This document shows, in pieces, positions 35,394-44,532 of a DNA stretch of 64,000 nucleotides (its first letter is position 1; every line of letters starts with the position of its first letter). The DNA comes from PBB1 sp965229345 (lineage in GTDB: Bacteria > Pseudomonadota > Gammaproteobacteria > Burkholderiales > Burkholderiaceae_C). The notes under the pieces were generated by a model. The model made no database searches. It worked only from the letters and a program-made list of their open reading frames with translations, and was not told the origin of the DNA. The position numbers and the translations under genes were made by a program. The DNA lies in the NCBI GenBank assembly GCA_965229345.1, contig OZ245872.1, positions 1 to 64,000 of the forward strand. Direction: 5' to 3'.

Positions 35394-36051
35394 TGCGCAA
35401 CAGACCCGAAGTCGGCCCCAGCACCGAGGTACCAGCGAACTGCTTGTGCGCGAGCAGATACCGATCCAGACGCGGATCGCGAATGACCTGTCCATCGAAG
35501 ACCAGCTCCATCCCGGCCGGATAGACGTCGGATGGTGGCACGGCCTCCTCCGTCCGGCTGACCTTGATCATTGCTTCAGAGGCGTGGCCTGCGGGTGCCG
35601 CGGCCAACAGCGGCCGGGCATCTGTGGTCGCCGCGGGATTCTGAACACCGACGACGGCCCCGACCACCATCACAAAGCCGGCCGCCAATGCCACTGGCCA
35701 CGCCCATGCACGCGCCGACCGCGCAGGGACTGCAGGCGTGACAACCCCAGAATCCGGCGCGGGATAGATCACCGGACGAGGAGCCAGGACAACCGGTTCC
35801 GCTGCCATCCGCTTGCGAAAATCGCGCAGGAACTGCTCGTCACTCGCACAGGAGCGAGACAGATCCTCGCAGCGCATGACGTCGCCGATCAGGTTGTAGG
35901 CATGCCAGGTATCGCGGCTGTGCGCATCGGTTCGCCATTCCGAACAGATGCGCTCGACCGCGGCGCCCTGCAACTCGCCGTCGAGCAATGCCGACAGTTC
36001 TTCGCTCCGTGCGCGCGCCGGGTCGGAACCAGAACCCGAATGATCTGCCAT
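35365..36051 (-). CDS. rseA: Anti-sigma-E factor RseA/MucA
   Basis: The 228-residue single-pass membrane protein has a cytoplasmic N-terminal RseA domain (SEELSALLDGELQGAAVERICSEW...WHAYNLIGDVMR) that binds RpoE. One transmembrane span is present (about 125-145, AWAWPVALAAGFVMVVGAVVG), followed by a periplasmic tail that RseB would bind. It keeps RpoE inactive until regulated proteolysis. It starts 68 bp after rpoE. Confidence 0.93.
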   Translation of the reverse strand: MADHSGSGSDPARARSEELSALLDGELQGAAVERICSEWRTDAHSRDTWHAYNLIGDVMRCEDLSRSCASDEQFLRDFRKRMAAEPVVLAPRPVIYPAPDSGVVTPAVPARSARAWAWPVALAAGFVMVVGAVVGVQNPAATTDARPLLAAAPAGHASEAMIKVSRTEEAVPPSDVYPAGMELVFDGQVIRDPRLDRYLLAHKQFAGTSVLGPTSGLLRNAAVEVPER

Positions 36052-36119
36052 GACAATCTCCCGTCCCACCCCGACACATGTCAACCGTGGCGCCGACCGA
36101 AGTCAGCACCCGCCCATGA

Positions 36120-36728
36120 TCACCATCGCTCGCCGACCCGAGTGTCCAATAAAGGTCGCAAACGCAGCGCAATCGACTCCCGGGCGCGGAAAATTCGCGA
36201 CCGAACGGTGCCGATGGGGCAATTCATCAATTCTGCAATTTCTTCATAGCTCAACCCTTCGATCTCGCGCAGCGTGATCGCCTGGCGCAGATCTTCGGAC
36301 AGCGCATCGATGGCCGCGTTCACCGTCATGGCCACTTCCTTGCTTGCCAGCAACGATTCCGGCGTTTCGCCGTCGGTTAGTTCGTTCTCGGTGCGGGAAG
36401 TTTCATCGTCGTCATCAGGGGAGGCCCTTGCCGACTCCGTCACCAGCAGATCTCGCTTGAGTTCGCCCAGCGCCTTCTTCGCCGTATTGACCGCAATCCG
36501 GTACAGCCAGGTGTAGAACGCGCTCTCACCGCGGAATTGAGGAATGGCACGGTAGGCGCGAATAAAAGTTTCCTGAGCAATGTCGGGCACCAGATCGACA
36601 TCCCTGACCATGCGGCCGATCAGGCGCTCGATGCGACGCTGGTACTTGACCACCAGCATTTCGAACGCCTTGACGTCTCCCTGCTTGACCCGATCGATCA
36701 GCGGCGCGTCTGCGTCGGGCGCAGCCAT
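36120..36728 (-). CDS. rpoE: RNA polymerase sigma-E factor
   Basis: This ECF sigma factor of about 202 residues has region 2 (FEMLVVKYQRRIERLIGRMVRDVDLVPDIAQETFIRAYRAIPQFRGESAFYTWLYRIAVNTAKK). Region 4 is also present (LREIEGLSYEEIAELMNCPIGTVRSRIFRARESI). It directs the envelope-stress regulon, typically including rpoE, mucD and lipid genes. ATG 36728 was chosen; a GTG at 36740 adds four residues and overlaps the preceding gene. It is the first of rpoE-rseA-rseB-mucD. Confidence 0.96.
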   Translation of the reverse strand: MAAPDADAPLIDRVKQGDVKAFEMLVVKYQRRIERLIGRMVRDVDLVPDIAQETFIRAYRAIPQFRGESAFYTWLYRIAVNTAKKALGELKRDLLVTESARASPDDDDETSRTENELTDGETPESLLASKEVAMTVNAAIDALSEDLRQAITLREIEGLSYEEIAELMNCPIGTVRSRIFRARESIALRLRPLLDTRVGERW

Positions 36729-36732
36729 GTGA

Positions 36733-37227
36733 TCAGCCACGCTGGGCCTGCCGGTTCATCACCGCCCGTGCTGTCTGTGCGGCGCCGCGAGCGTGCACCG
36801 CGCAGCGAAGTGACTGCCATTGGGCCTCGATGCCCCGCCGCTGTACAGGCAGCCAGCCACTCCGCCAAGGATATGGTGGCGAGGCATCGGCTCGGTACTT
36901 CAGCAGCATCCACCCGCCAAGGTCCAGCATGACCCGAACGCCGCAGGCGTCCATCTCGCTCGCGCCGCCATGGGGTTCGGCGACGTACCAGCGCTGGGTA
37001 TCCCACCGCAACTCGATCGGATGTCGCCGAACCAGGCTGATCACGCCACCCAGCCCCACCACGGCGAGCACTGGCAGCACCCCAGTGCTCCAAGCGGCAG
37101 GCTCGTCATGCCACGTGAGCAGCCAGCCGGCTACGGCAGACACCAGGGCGACAGTGAGCAGTCCAAGCGCCGCGTTCCAGATGCCGAAGCACCGGATCGT
37201 CACCTGCAACGCCGACGCCGACTGCAT
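36733..37227 (-). CDS. YgfX-like two-helix membrane protein
   Basis: The 164-residue protein has two adjacent N-terminal membrane spans (about 18-36 and 46-63). A C-terminal part follows with IELRWDTQRWYVAEP, VMLDLGGWMLLKYR and SGWLPVQRRGIEAQWQSLRCAV. This topology and the Trp-rich tail resemble the YgfX family. In enterobacteria YgfX/CptA is paired with SdhE; no sdhE is near here. The gene fills the fabF-rpoE gap, a position held by similar proteins in related genomes. Function here is unknown. Confidence 0.65.
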   Translation of the reverse strand: MQSASALQVTIRCFGIWNAALGLLTVALVSAVAGWLLTWHDEPAAWSTGVLPVLAVVGLGGVISLVRRHPIELRWDTQRWYVAEPHGGASEMDACGVRVMLDLGGWMLLKYRADASPPYPWRSGWLPVQRRGIEAQWQSLRCAVHARGAAQTARAVMNRQAQRG

Positions 37228-37244
37228 GACGTCGCCGCGAACCG

Positions 37245-38489
37245 TCAGGCACGCTTGAAAACAAGCGTGCCGTTGGTTCCCCCGAATCCGAAGTTGTTCT
37301 TCACCGCCATGTCGATGCGCATCTCGCGCGCGGCGTTGGCGCAGTAATCGAGATCGCAGTCGGGATCCTGGTTGAAGATGTTGATGGTGGGCGGCGCCAC
37401 CTGATCACGCACCGCCAGCACGGTGAACAGTGATTCGATGCCGCCCGCCCCGCCCAGCAGGTGCCCGGTCATCGACTTGGTGGAACTGACTGCCAGTTTG
37501 TAGGCGTGATCACCAAAGGCCAGCTTGATCGCGTTGGTCTCGTTCACGTCGCCGAGCGGCGTCGAGGTGCCATGGGCATTCAGGTACTGGACCTGGTCGG
37601 CAGACACGCCTGCGTTGCGCAAGGCCGCCCGCATCGAGCGCTTCGGGCCATCGACACTGGGCGCAGTCATGTGATGCGCATCGGCGCCCATGCCAAAGCC
37701 CGCGAGTTCGGCGTAGATCTTCGCCCCGCGCCGTTTTGCGTGCTCGTATTCTTCAAGCACCATCGCCCCAGCGCCCTCGCCGAGCACGAAGCCGTCCCGG
37801 TCGCGATCCCACGGGCGCGATGCGGTGGCGGGGTCCTCATTGCGGGTGGACAACGCCCGCGCAGCGGCGAACCCACCGACACCCAGCGGCGACACCGTGG
37901 CTTCAGCGCCACCGGCCACCATGACGTCGGCGTCGCCGTATTCGATCATGCGGCCGGCCTCACCGATGCAGTGCAGGCCGGTGGTGCAGGCCGTCACGAT
38001 GGCCAGGTTGGGCCCCTGAAAACCGAACTTGATCGACAGATGACCCGAGATCATGTTGATGATCGAGGCCGGCACGAAGAACGGGGAGATGCGGCGAGGG
38101 CCCCGGGCCGACAGTTCCGCATGGGTATCCTCGATCAGCGGCAAACCGCCAATGCCCGAGCCGACGAGGCAGCCGATGCGTTCGGCCTGCTCCTCGGTCA
38201 ATTCGTCATTGGTCTTCAATCCGGAGTCACGCACCGCCTGGATGGACGCAGCCATGCCGAACTGCATGAAGACGTCCATGTGGCGGGCTTCCTTCGCAGG
38301 GAAGTAATCCTCGACATTGAAGTTCTTCACCTCGCCCGCAAAACGGCACGAGAAGCTGGACGCATCGAAGCGTGTGATGTTGGCGATGCCGGAACGGCCC
38401 GCCAAGATGTTGGCCCAGCCCTCGGTGACCGAGTTGCCAACCGGGCTGATCAAACCCAGTCCGGTGACCACAACGCGGCGCCGGCTCAT
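37245..38489 (-). CDS. fabF: Beta-ketoacyl-ACP synthase II
   Basis: The 414-residue condensing enzyme elongates acyl-ACP with malonyl-ACP. The catalytic Cys is C168 in VTACTTGLHCIGEA; the two histidines are in NAHGTSTPLGD and STKSMTGHLLGGAGG. FGFGGTNGTLVF closes the protein. It is 94 bp downstream of acpP, the conserved acpP-fabF order. Confidence 0.97.
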   Translation of the reverse strand: MSRRRVVVTGLGLISPVGNSVTEGWANILAGRSGIANITRFDASSFSCRFAGEVKNFNVEDYFPAKEARHMDVFMQFGMAASIQAVRDSGLKTNDELTEEQAERIGCLVGSGIGGLPLIEDTHAELSARGPRRISPFFVPASIINMISGHLSIKFGFQGPNLAIVTACTTGLHCIGEAGRMIEYGDADVMVAGGAEATVSPLGVGGFAAARALSTRNEDPATASRPWDRDRDGFVLGEGAGAMVLEEYEHAKRRGAKIYAELAGFGMGADAHHMTAPSVDGPKRSMRAALRNAGVSADQVQYLNAHGTSTPLGDVNETNAIKLAFGDHAYKLAVSSTKSMTGHLLGGAGGIESLFTVLAVRDQVAPPTINIFNQDPDCDLDYCANAAREMRIDMAVKNNFGFGGTNGTLVFKRA

Positions 38490-38583
38490 TGAAATCCCCA
38501 GGGTGGAACGAGCCCGCTGGTCGTCAAGCAGGCTGGATCAGGCGAACATGGTGGACGGAAATGCATGCAATGAAGGCCCGGAC

Positions 38584-38823
38584 TCAGGCCTTTTGGTGCT
38601 TCAACGCGTAATCGATCGCGAGTTGAACCGTGGTGATCTTTTCGGCTTCTTCATCAGGAATCTCGATACCGAATTCATCTTCGAGGGCCATCACCAGCTC
38701 GACCGTATCGAGTGAATCTGCGCCCAGGTCGGCGACGAATGCCTTCTCGTTGGAGACATCGGATTCGGGTACGCCCAATTGCTCGGCGATGATTTTCTTG
38801 ACACGGGATTCGATATCGCTCAT
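38584..38823 (-). CDS. acpP: Acyl carrier protein
   Basis: The 79-residue acidic four-helix protein carries growing acyl chains. The phosphopantetheine site is S37 in GADSLDTVELVMALEDEFG. It starts MSDIESRVKKIIAEQL at 38823; a longer frame upstream is spurious. AcpS (25.3 kb) activates it. Confidence 0.98.
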   Translation of the reverse strand: MSDIESRVKKIIAEQLGVPESDVSNEKAFVADLGADSLDTVELVMALEDEFGIEIPDEEAEKITTVQLAIDYALKHQKA

Positions 38824-38952
38824 GACTCCTCCAGGAGTGTTGTCTGAAACAGCCCGGGATTCTAAAGGTTGCACCATGTCTCCTCGCGGAGACGGTGCAC
38901 CCTTCGACCGGCCGGGCACAACCGGGTCGATGGATTGAGTGGCGGGTGACGC

Positions 38953-39702
38953 TCAGTTCATGAACATGCCGCCGTTGACATGCAGCTCGGCGCCGGTGAT
39001 GTAGCCCGCAGCATCTGACGCGAGGAAGGCCACCGCGTGGGCCACATCGTCGACGCTGCCGAGCCGGCCGAGCGGGATCTGCGTCAGCAAGGCGTCCTTC
39101 TGTGCGGCGGGCAGCGCGTCAGTCATGTCGGTGGCGATGAAGCCCGGCGCCACGCAGTTCACCGTGATGCTGCGGCTGCCGAGCTCACGTGCCAGCGAGC
39201 GGGTCATGCCAGCCACGCCCGCCTTGGCCGCGGCGTAGTTGGCCTGCCCAGCGTTGCCGCTGGCCCCCACCACCGAGGTGATGTTGATGATGCGACCATG
39301 CCGCTGCTTGACCATGGGCCGGATCACGGCGCGGCTGAGGCGGAACACCGCGCTCAGGTTGGTGTCGATCACCGCGTCCCAGTCGGCATCCTTCATCCGC
39401 ATAGACAGGTTGTCGCGGGTGATGCCGGCGTTGTTCACCAGGACGTGCAACGCACCGTGGGCTTTCAGCACGGTCTCGACGGTGCGGTCGACAGCGGCTG
39501 CATCGTTCACATCCAGACAGACACCCATGCTGCCTGGAAAGGCCGCCAGCGCCTCGCTGACGGCCTGCGCGCCGGTCTCGGTCGTCGCGGTACCGATGAC
39601 GGTCAGGCCACGTCGCGCCAGCTCCAGCGCAATGGCCCGCCCGATGCCGCGGGAGGCGCCAGTCACCAGCGCAATACGGGTCGTTGTTGGTTCTGTCGTC
39701 AT
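38953..39702 (-). CDS. fabG: 3-oxoacyl-ACP reductase
   Basis: The 249-residue short-chain dehydrogenase has the NADPH motif TGASRGIG (14-21), the NNAG motif (90-93) and the catalytic S143-Y156-K160 (TSVVGASGN...YAAAK). It ends NGGMFMN, typical of FabG. It reduces beta-ketoacyl-ACP in fatty acid elongation. The start overlaps the fabD stop (ATGA). Confidence 0.97.
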   Translation of the reverse strand: MTTEPTTTRIALVTGASRGIGRAIALELARRGLTVIGTATTETGAQAVSEALAAFPGSMGVCLDVNDAAAVDRTVETVLKAHGALHVLVNNAGITRDNLSMRMKDADWDAVIDTNLSAVFRLSRAVIRPMVKQRHGRIINITSVVGASGNAGQANYAAAKAGVAGMTRSLARELGSRSITVNCVAPGFIATDMTDALPAAQKDALLTQIPLGRLGSVDDVAHAVAFLASDAAGYITGAELHVNGGMFMN

Positions 39703-40643
39703 GCCAGCACTCCACGCACATCGGCCATCGAAGCCGGATCGAACAGCGCCCCCGAGTTCGCCTCGGGGTCGATGCGCTTGACCATGCCGGCGAGCACTTT
39801 CCCCGGACCGCATTCGATCAGGTGAGACACGCCCCTCGCACGGATGGCCTGGACGGTTTCGAACCAGCGCACCGGCCCGAAAGCCTGTCGGTACAGCGCA
39901 TCGCGGATGCGCATCGGGTCGGACTCGGCCATCACATCGATGTTGTTCACCACCGGCAGAACCGGGGCGTGGAAACTGACCGATGCCAGGCGCTCCTTCA
40001 GGCGCTCCGCCGCAGGCTTCATCAGGCTGCAATGGAACGGTGCAGACACTGGCAACGGCAAGGTGCGCTTGGCGCCTGCCGCCTTCAGCAGCTCACAAGC
40101 CTTGGTGACGCCGGCGTGCGAGCCGGAGATGACTGTCTGTTTCGGATCATTGAAATTGGCCGCCTCCACGACTTCGCCGCTGGCCGCTGCAGCCTCTGCG
40201 CAGCCCGCGCGCACCGCGTCCGCATCGAGCCCGAGGATCGCTGCCATCGCACCCGCGCCGACAGGCACCGCTTCCTGCATGGCCTGTGCGCGAAAGCGCA
40301 CCAGCGGCAGCGCGTCTGCCAGGCTCAATGAACCCGCGGCCACCAGGGCGCTGTATTCGCCCAGCGAATGACCGGCCACCACCACGGGCGCCAACCCGGT
40401 TTCCGCCACCCAGGCCCGGTAGCAGGCAATGCCCGCCGTCAGCATCACCGGCTGGGTGTTGGTGGTCAGGTCCAGTTGCTCCTTCGGCCCCTCTCGGACC
40501 AGCCGCGCGATGTCTGTGCCCAAGGCGTCAGAGGCCTCAGCCAGCGTCTGGGCGACCGTGGGGTGGTCGCCCCAGGCATCGAGCATGCCCACAGCCTGCG
40601 AACCTTGGCCAGGGAAGATGAAAGCGAACGAAGTGATCGGCAT
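39699..40643 (-). CDS. fabD: Malonyl-CoA:ACP transacylase
   Basis: The 314-residue enzyme transfers malonyl from CoA to AcpP. It has PGQGSQ at residues 11-16, the nucleophile S93 in GHSLGEY and the histidine of SAPFHCSLM. ECGPGKVL is conserved near the end. It follows fabH after 42 bp and is coupled to fabG by a 4-bp overlap. Confidence 0.97.
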   Translation of the reverse strand: MPITSFAFIFPGQGSQAVGMLDAWGDHPTVAQTLAEASDALGTDIARLVREGPKEQLDLTTNTQPVMLTAGIACYRAWVAETGLAPVVVAGHSLGEYSALVAAGSLSLADALPLVRFRAQAMQEAVPVGAGAMAAILGLDADAVRAGCAEAAAASGEVVEAANFNDPKQTVISGSHAGVTKACELLKAAGAKRTLPLPVSAPFHCSLMKPAAERLKERLASVSFHAPVLPVVNNIDVMAESDPMRIRDALYRQAFGPVRWFETVQAIRARGVSHLIECGPGKVLAGMVKRIDPEANSGALFDPASMADVRGVLA

Positions 40644-40685
40644 ACAAAAGAAAAAGGGAAAGAACCGGGGCGGCGCGGAAGTCGC

Positions 40686-41696
40686 CTAGAAGTCCAGCAA
40701 CACGGCGCCCCAAGTGAAGCCACCACCCACGCCTTCGAGCATCACCGTGTCGCCACGCGCGATGCGCCGGTCGCGCACTGCGACATCCAGCGCCAGCGGA
40801 ATCGACGCGGCAGACGTGTTGCCGTGGTCGGCGACGGTGACGATCACCTTGTCCATCGACAGCTTCAGCTTGCGTGCGGTGCTCTGCATGATGCGAATGT
40901 TGGCCTGATGCGGAATCAGCCAGTCGATGTCGGCTTCGCTGCGACCGGCCTTCTCCAACACCGATCGGGCCACGTCTTCCAGCACACCGACTGCCAGCTT
41001 GAACACCGCCTGCCCATCCATCTTCAGCAAGGGATCGCCGCGGACCTTGCCTCCGGCGACCCCGCCTGGGGTGCACAGGATGCCCACATGCTGGCCGTCG
41101 GCGTGCAGCTCGCTGGCGATCAGGCCAGGGGTGTCGCTGGCCTGCAGCAACACGGCGCCGGCGCCGTCACCAAACAGCACGCAGGTTCCACGGTCATCGA
41201 AATCCAGCAGACGCGAAAACACCTCTGCGCCGATCACCAGGGCCTTGCTGGCCGCACCGGTACGGATCATGGCGTCGGCCACCGTCAGCGCATACACGAA
41301 GCCGGAGCACACCGCCTGCACGTCGAAGGCCGGGCAGCCGGCGATGCCGAGCTTGTGCTGCACGATGCAGGCCGTCGACGGAAACACCATGTCCGGCGTC
41401 GACGTGGCCACGATGATCAGATCGACCGATGCTGCGTCGCAATCGGCCGCCTCGAGCGCGCGTTTCGCGGCAGCCACCGCGAGATCACTGCACTGCTCTG
41501 CCTCGGCCACGAAATGGCGTGCGCGAATGCCGGTGCGCTCGACGATCCATTCATCGGACGTCTCGACACCGCGCAGGGCCAGCTGAGCAGCCAGATCGGC
41601 ATTGGTCAGCCGTTTGGCAGGAAGGTAGGAGCCGGTTCCTGCGATGCGGGAAAAGCGCAGCGCGGGTGCGGCTGCAGTGACGACGGAGCCGTTCAT
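40686..41696 (-). CDS. fabH: Beta-ketoacyl-ACP synthase III
   Basis: The 336-residue enzyme starts fatty acid synthesis from acetyl-CoA and malonyl-ACP. The active Cys is C130 in DVQAVCSGFVYAL; the His and Asn are in WLIPHQANIRI and DHGNTSAASIPLAL. GVGGGFTWGAVLL ends the protein. Its start overlaps the plsX stop (ATGA). Confidence 0.97.
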   Translation of the reverse strand: MNGSVVTAAAPALRFSRIAGTGSYLPAKRLTNADLAAQLALRGVETSDEWIVERTGIRARHFVAEAEQCSDLAVAAAKRALEAADCDAASVDLIIVATSTPDMVFPSTACIVQHKLGIAGCPAFDVQAVCSGFVYALTVADAMIRTGAASKALVIGAEVFSRLLDFDDRGTCVLFGDGAGAVLLQASDTPGLIASELHADGQHVGILCTPGGVAGGKVRGDPLLKMDGQAVFKLAVGVLEDVARSVLEKAGRSEADIDWLIPHQANIRIMQSTARKLKLSMDKVIVTVADHGNTSAASIPLALDVAVRDRRIARGDTVMLEGVGGGFTWGAVLLDF

Positions 41697-42802
41697 GCGG
41701 TGAGGCGGGGCGCAAGCATCTTGGGAGGATCGTTGTCACCGGAGAGCGAACTGGCCGGCATGGCCTGGAGCGTGTCGCGAATGCGATCGTGCACGTTGTC
41801 GAGCAACCCGTTGCGGGCGGCATCATAAGCCCGGTTCAACGCCTGCTCGAAGGCAAACGCATCGGCAGAGCCGTGGCTCTTGAACACCAAACCCCGCAGG
41901 CCCAGCAATGCGGCACCGTTGTAGCGACGGTGATCCACGCGGGCCTTGAATCGATTCAGCACCGGCATCGCGGCCAAGGCGGCGAGCTTGGTGAAGATGT
42001 TGCGCTTGAACTCCTGCTTGATGAAGTCCGAGAGCATCGCCACCAGCCCTTCGGCCGTCTTCAAGGCGACGTTGCCGACAAAGCCGTCGCACACCACGAT
42101 GTCAGCGGTGCCCTTGAAGATGTCGTTGCCCTCGACATTGCCGTGAAAGTTCAAGTGCCCACTGGCCGCCGCGGCGCGGAGCAACTCCCCAGCCTGCTTG
42201 ATGGTCTCACTGCCCTTGATCGCTTCCTCGCCGATGTTCAGCAGGCCGACGGTCGGCTGCTCCTTGCCCTCGACCGCCGAGACCAATGCACTGCCCATGA
42301 CGGCGAACTGCAGCAGGTGCTCGGCGGTGCAATCGACGTTGGCCCCCAGATCGAGCACGGTGGTGTAGCCATCACGCTGGTTCGGCATCACCGTCGCGAT
42401 GGCGGGTCGGTCGATGCCTTCCAATGTTTTCAGCACATAGCGAGACACCGCCATCAGCGCACCGGTGTTGCCTGCAGACACACAAGCATCCGCCGCTGAG
42501 GCACCTGCGCTGTCGGGCTTGACCAGATCGACAGCCAGACGCATCGACGATTGCTTCTTGCGCCGCAGTGCGACTTCGATGGCGTCGTGCATCTCGACGA
42601 CCTCCGGCGCGTTCACCAGCCGGCATCGCGGCCACTGGGCGGCGGCAGCCAACGCTTCGGGTCGGCCGACCAGGATCAACTCGGCTTGCGGGTGCTGGGC
42701 GAGAAACGCCTGGCAGGCCGGCAGGGTGACAGACGGACCATGGTCGCCGCCCATGCAATCGACGGCCAGACGCACCTGACGGCGTGAGACACCCTGGTTC
42801 AT
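41693..42802 (-). CDS. plsX: Phosphate acyltransferase PlsX
   Basis: The 369-residue peripheral membrane enzyme makes acyl-phosphate from acyl-ACP for phospholipid synthesis. Family stretches are LAVDCMGGDHGP, DACVSAGNTGALMA, LDLGANVDC, LNIGEEAIKG and VCDGFVGNVALKT. The start MNQGVSRR at 42802 was preferred over a GC-rich upstream frame. It lies 184 bp downstream of rpmF. Confidence 0.96.
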   Translation of the reverse strand: MNQGVSRRQVRLAVDCMGGDHGPSVTLPACQAFLAQHPQAELILVGRPEALAAAAQWPRCRLVNAPEVVEMHDAIEVALRRKKQSSMRLAVDLVKPDSAGASAADACVSAGNTGALMAVSRYVLKTLEGIDRPAIATVMPNQRDGYTTVLDLGANVDCTAEHLLQFAVMGSALVSAVEGKEQPTVGLLNIGEEAIKGSETIKQAGELLRAAAASGHLNFHGNVEGNDIFKGTADIVVCDGFVGNVALKTAEGLVAMLSDFIKQEFKRNIFTKLAALAAMPVLNRFKARVDHRRYNGAALLGLRGLVFKSHGSADAFAFEQALNRAYDAARNGLLDNVHDRIRDTLQAMPASSLSGDNDPPKMLAPRLTA

Positions 42803-42986
42803 GTGGTTGAAACAGCGATCACGGTGACGCTTACCGGTTGAGGGGCCGCGGGGGCCCGATGGGGCCAGGCACAAATGCGAAGGCCCGGCATTGCAAGTGT
42901 GCAGCGGCCGGGCCATCGGTGACAGCGGGTCATCGATCTAGGCGCTGCGGCGGCGCAACGCTTTCGATCGATGGCGCGTCAGGCGC

Positions 42987-43169
42987 TCACGCGTCGGCTT
43001 TGGTCTTGAAGATCTTGCGACCGCGGTAAAACCCGTTGGGGCTGATGTGGTGGCGCAGGTGCGACTCGCCGGTGGTCGACTCGATTGCGGTTCCAGGCGT
43101 GTTCAGCGCGTAGTGGGACCGATGCATGCCGCGCTTGGAAGGCGACTTCTTGTTTTGCTGGACAGCCAT
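42987..43169 (-). CDS. rpmF: 50S ribosomal protein L32
   Basis: The 60-residue basic protein starts MAVQQNKKSPSKRGMHRSHYAL and ends FYRGRKIF plus a short tail, as in proteobacterial L32. It lacks the zinc cysteines of the C+ form. The conserved yceD-rpmF-plsX order holds. A longer upstream frame is not conserved. Confidence 0.97.
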   Translation of the reverse strand: MAVQQNKKSPSKRGMHRSHYALNTPGTAIESTTGESHLRHHISPNGFYRGRKIFKTKADA

Positions 43170-43316
43170 GTGAATCTCCGCATACGTTGGTGGTGGCGCC
43201 CGGTGGCGAACCACTGCGGGACGGGCTCCTGTCGAGAGCCTGCGGGCAGTGGGCCGCGGAACGACCCGCGGGGGCAACACCTGCCGAAAAGCCCGCCAGT
43301 ATATCAGCAGGCCCGA

Positions 43317-43868
43317 TCAGTTGGGGAGTGACTTTCGCTTCAGATCGCCCAACACCGCAAATGGGTTGGCACGCTCCTCGAAGGGCTCGGGGTCGGCGGG
43401 CGGGCGCAGAGGCTGAGGGCAAACGGAATGACGGGGCACCAGCGGCAGCCCCAGAAGCAGCTCATCCTCGATCAGCTCGATCAGGTTCAGGGTGCGGCTG
43501 AGCGCCAGCACGTCGTCTTCGCTGTCGGCATCTATTTCGGCGGCCAGCGCCTCGCCAGAGACAAACTGAAAGCTGCGATCCACCTGAGCATCGACTTCCA
43601 CGGCCTGCAGACAACGCTGGCAGACCAGAGCAAGCCGCGCCTTGCACGCCAGATGCAGCCAGATCTCTGGCTCACCACCACGGCGGACGCGAGCTTCGCC
43701 GGCAGCCCGCCAGTCCACCACCTCGGTACCCGCAGGCTTGGCATCCGGGTGGGCTTCTGCACACAGCCGATCCAGCGCTGCCAGAGGCCACACGCCTGAG
43801 GCCGTGCCGCTCTGTTTGGCGAACGTGGCCACATCCACGCTCAAGGGGTCGAAGGCAGACTCGGTCAT
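43317..43868 (-). CDS. yceD: YceD/DUF177 family protein
   Basis: The 183-residue protein belongs to the DUF177 family that precedes rpmF in most bacteria. The C83-x2-C86 pair in LVCQRCLQAVEV is characteristic, as are the acidic LIELIEDELLLGLPLVPRH and the NPFAVLGDLK end. It has been implicated in 23S rRNA accumulation. It is the first gene of the long minus-strand run and diverges from maf. Confidence 0.92.
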   Translation of the reverse strand: MTESAFDPLSVDVATFAKQSGTASGVWPLAALDRLCAEAHPDAKPAGTEVVDWRAAGEARVRRGGEPEIWLHLACKARLALVCQRCLQAVEVDAQVDRSFQFVSGEALAAEIDADSEDDVLALSRTLNLIELIEDELLLGLPLVPRHSVCPQPLRPPADPEPFEERANPFAVLGDLKRKSLPN

Positions 43869-43929
43869 GCCTCAAGTTTACGGCGCAGGCGCTCCATGCC
43901 GCAGCAAGTCCGATGGGACAATCCAGCGC

Positions 43930-44532
43930 ATGCAGATGCACGCGCCGCTGATCCTGGCATCGACCTCGCCATACCGCCAGGAACTGCTGAGGCGGCTGCG
44001 GCTGCCGTTCGAGGTGATCGCGCCAGAGGTCGACGAGTCGCCCCGTGCCGGAGAGGCGCCGGCGGCGCTGGCAGCGCGCCTGGCGCTGGCCAAGGCCCAC
44101 GCGGTGGCATCCATGCATCCACGCACGGTGGTGATCGGCTCGGATCAGGTCGCCGATCTGGATGGCGTGGCGTTGGGCAAGCCAGGGCACCACGAGATGG
44201 CGGTGCAGCAGCTGCGCACGATGCGCGGTCGGCGGGTGGTCTTTCACACCGCCGTGGCAGTGGTGAGGGCCGAGGACCACTTCGAAGCGAGCGACCTGGC
44301 CCGTGTCTCCGTGACTTTCCGCGCCCTTTCAGACCCCGAGATCGAGCACTATCTGCGCGCCGATCGCCCATACGACTGCGCAGGCAGTGCGAAGGTCGAG
44401 TCGCTGGGCATCGCCTTGCTGGAGTCGGTCGAGTCCGATGACCCGACCGCGCTGATCGGACTGCCGCTGATACGCACCTGCGCATTGCTGCGGCAAGCGG
44501 GGATCGATCCGCTGGGGCACGCCGCGCCATGA
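43930..44532 (+). CDS. Maf-family nucleotide pyrophosphatase
   Basis: The 200-residue protein has the Maf motifs LILASTSPYRQELLRRL, the catalytic region VVIGSDQVADLDG and LGKPGHHEMAVQQL, and YDCAGSAKVE. Maf enzymes hydrolyse non-canonical or modified nucleoside triphosphates; the YceF subgroup, which adjoins yceD/rpmF, acts on 7-methyl-GTP. The subtype here is inferred from context. Its stop overlaps the next gene (ATGA). Confidence 0.92.
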   Translation: MQMHAPLILASTSPYRQELLRRLRLPFEVIAPEVDESPRAGEAPAALAARLALAKAHAVASMHPRTVVIGSDQVADLDGVALGKPGHHEMAVQQLRTMRGRRVVFHTAVAVVRAEDHFEASDLARVSVTFRALSDPEIEHYLRADRPYDCAGSAKVESLGIALLESVESDDPTALIGLPLIRTCALLRQAGIDPLGHAAP

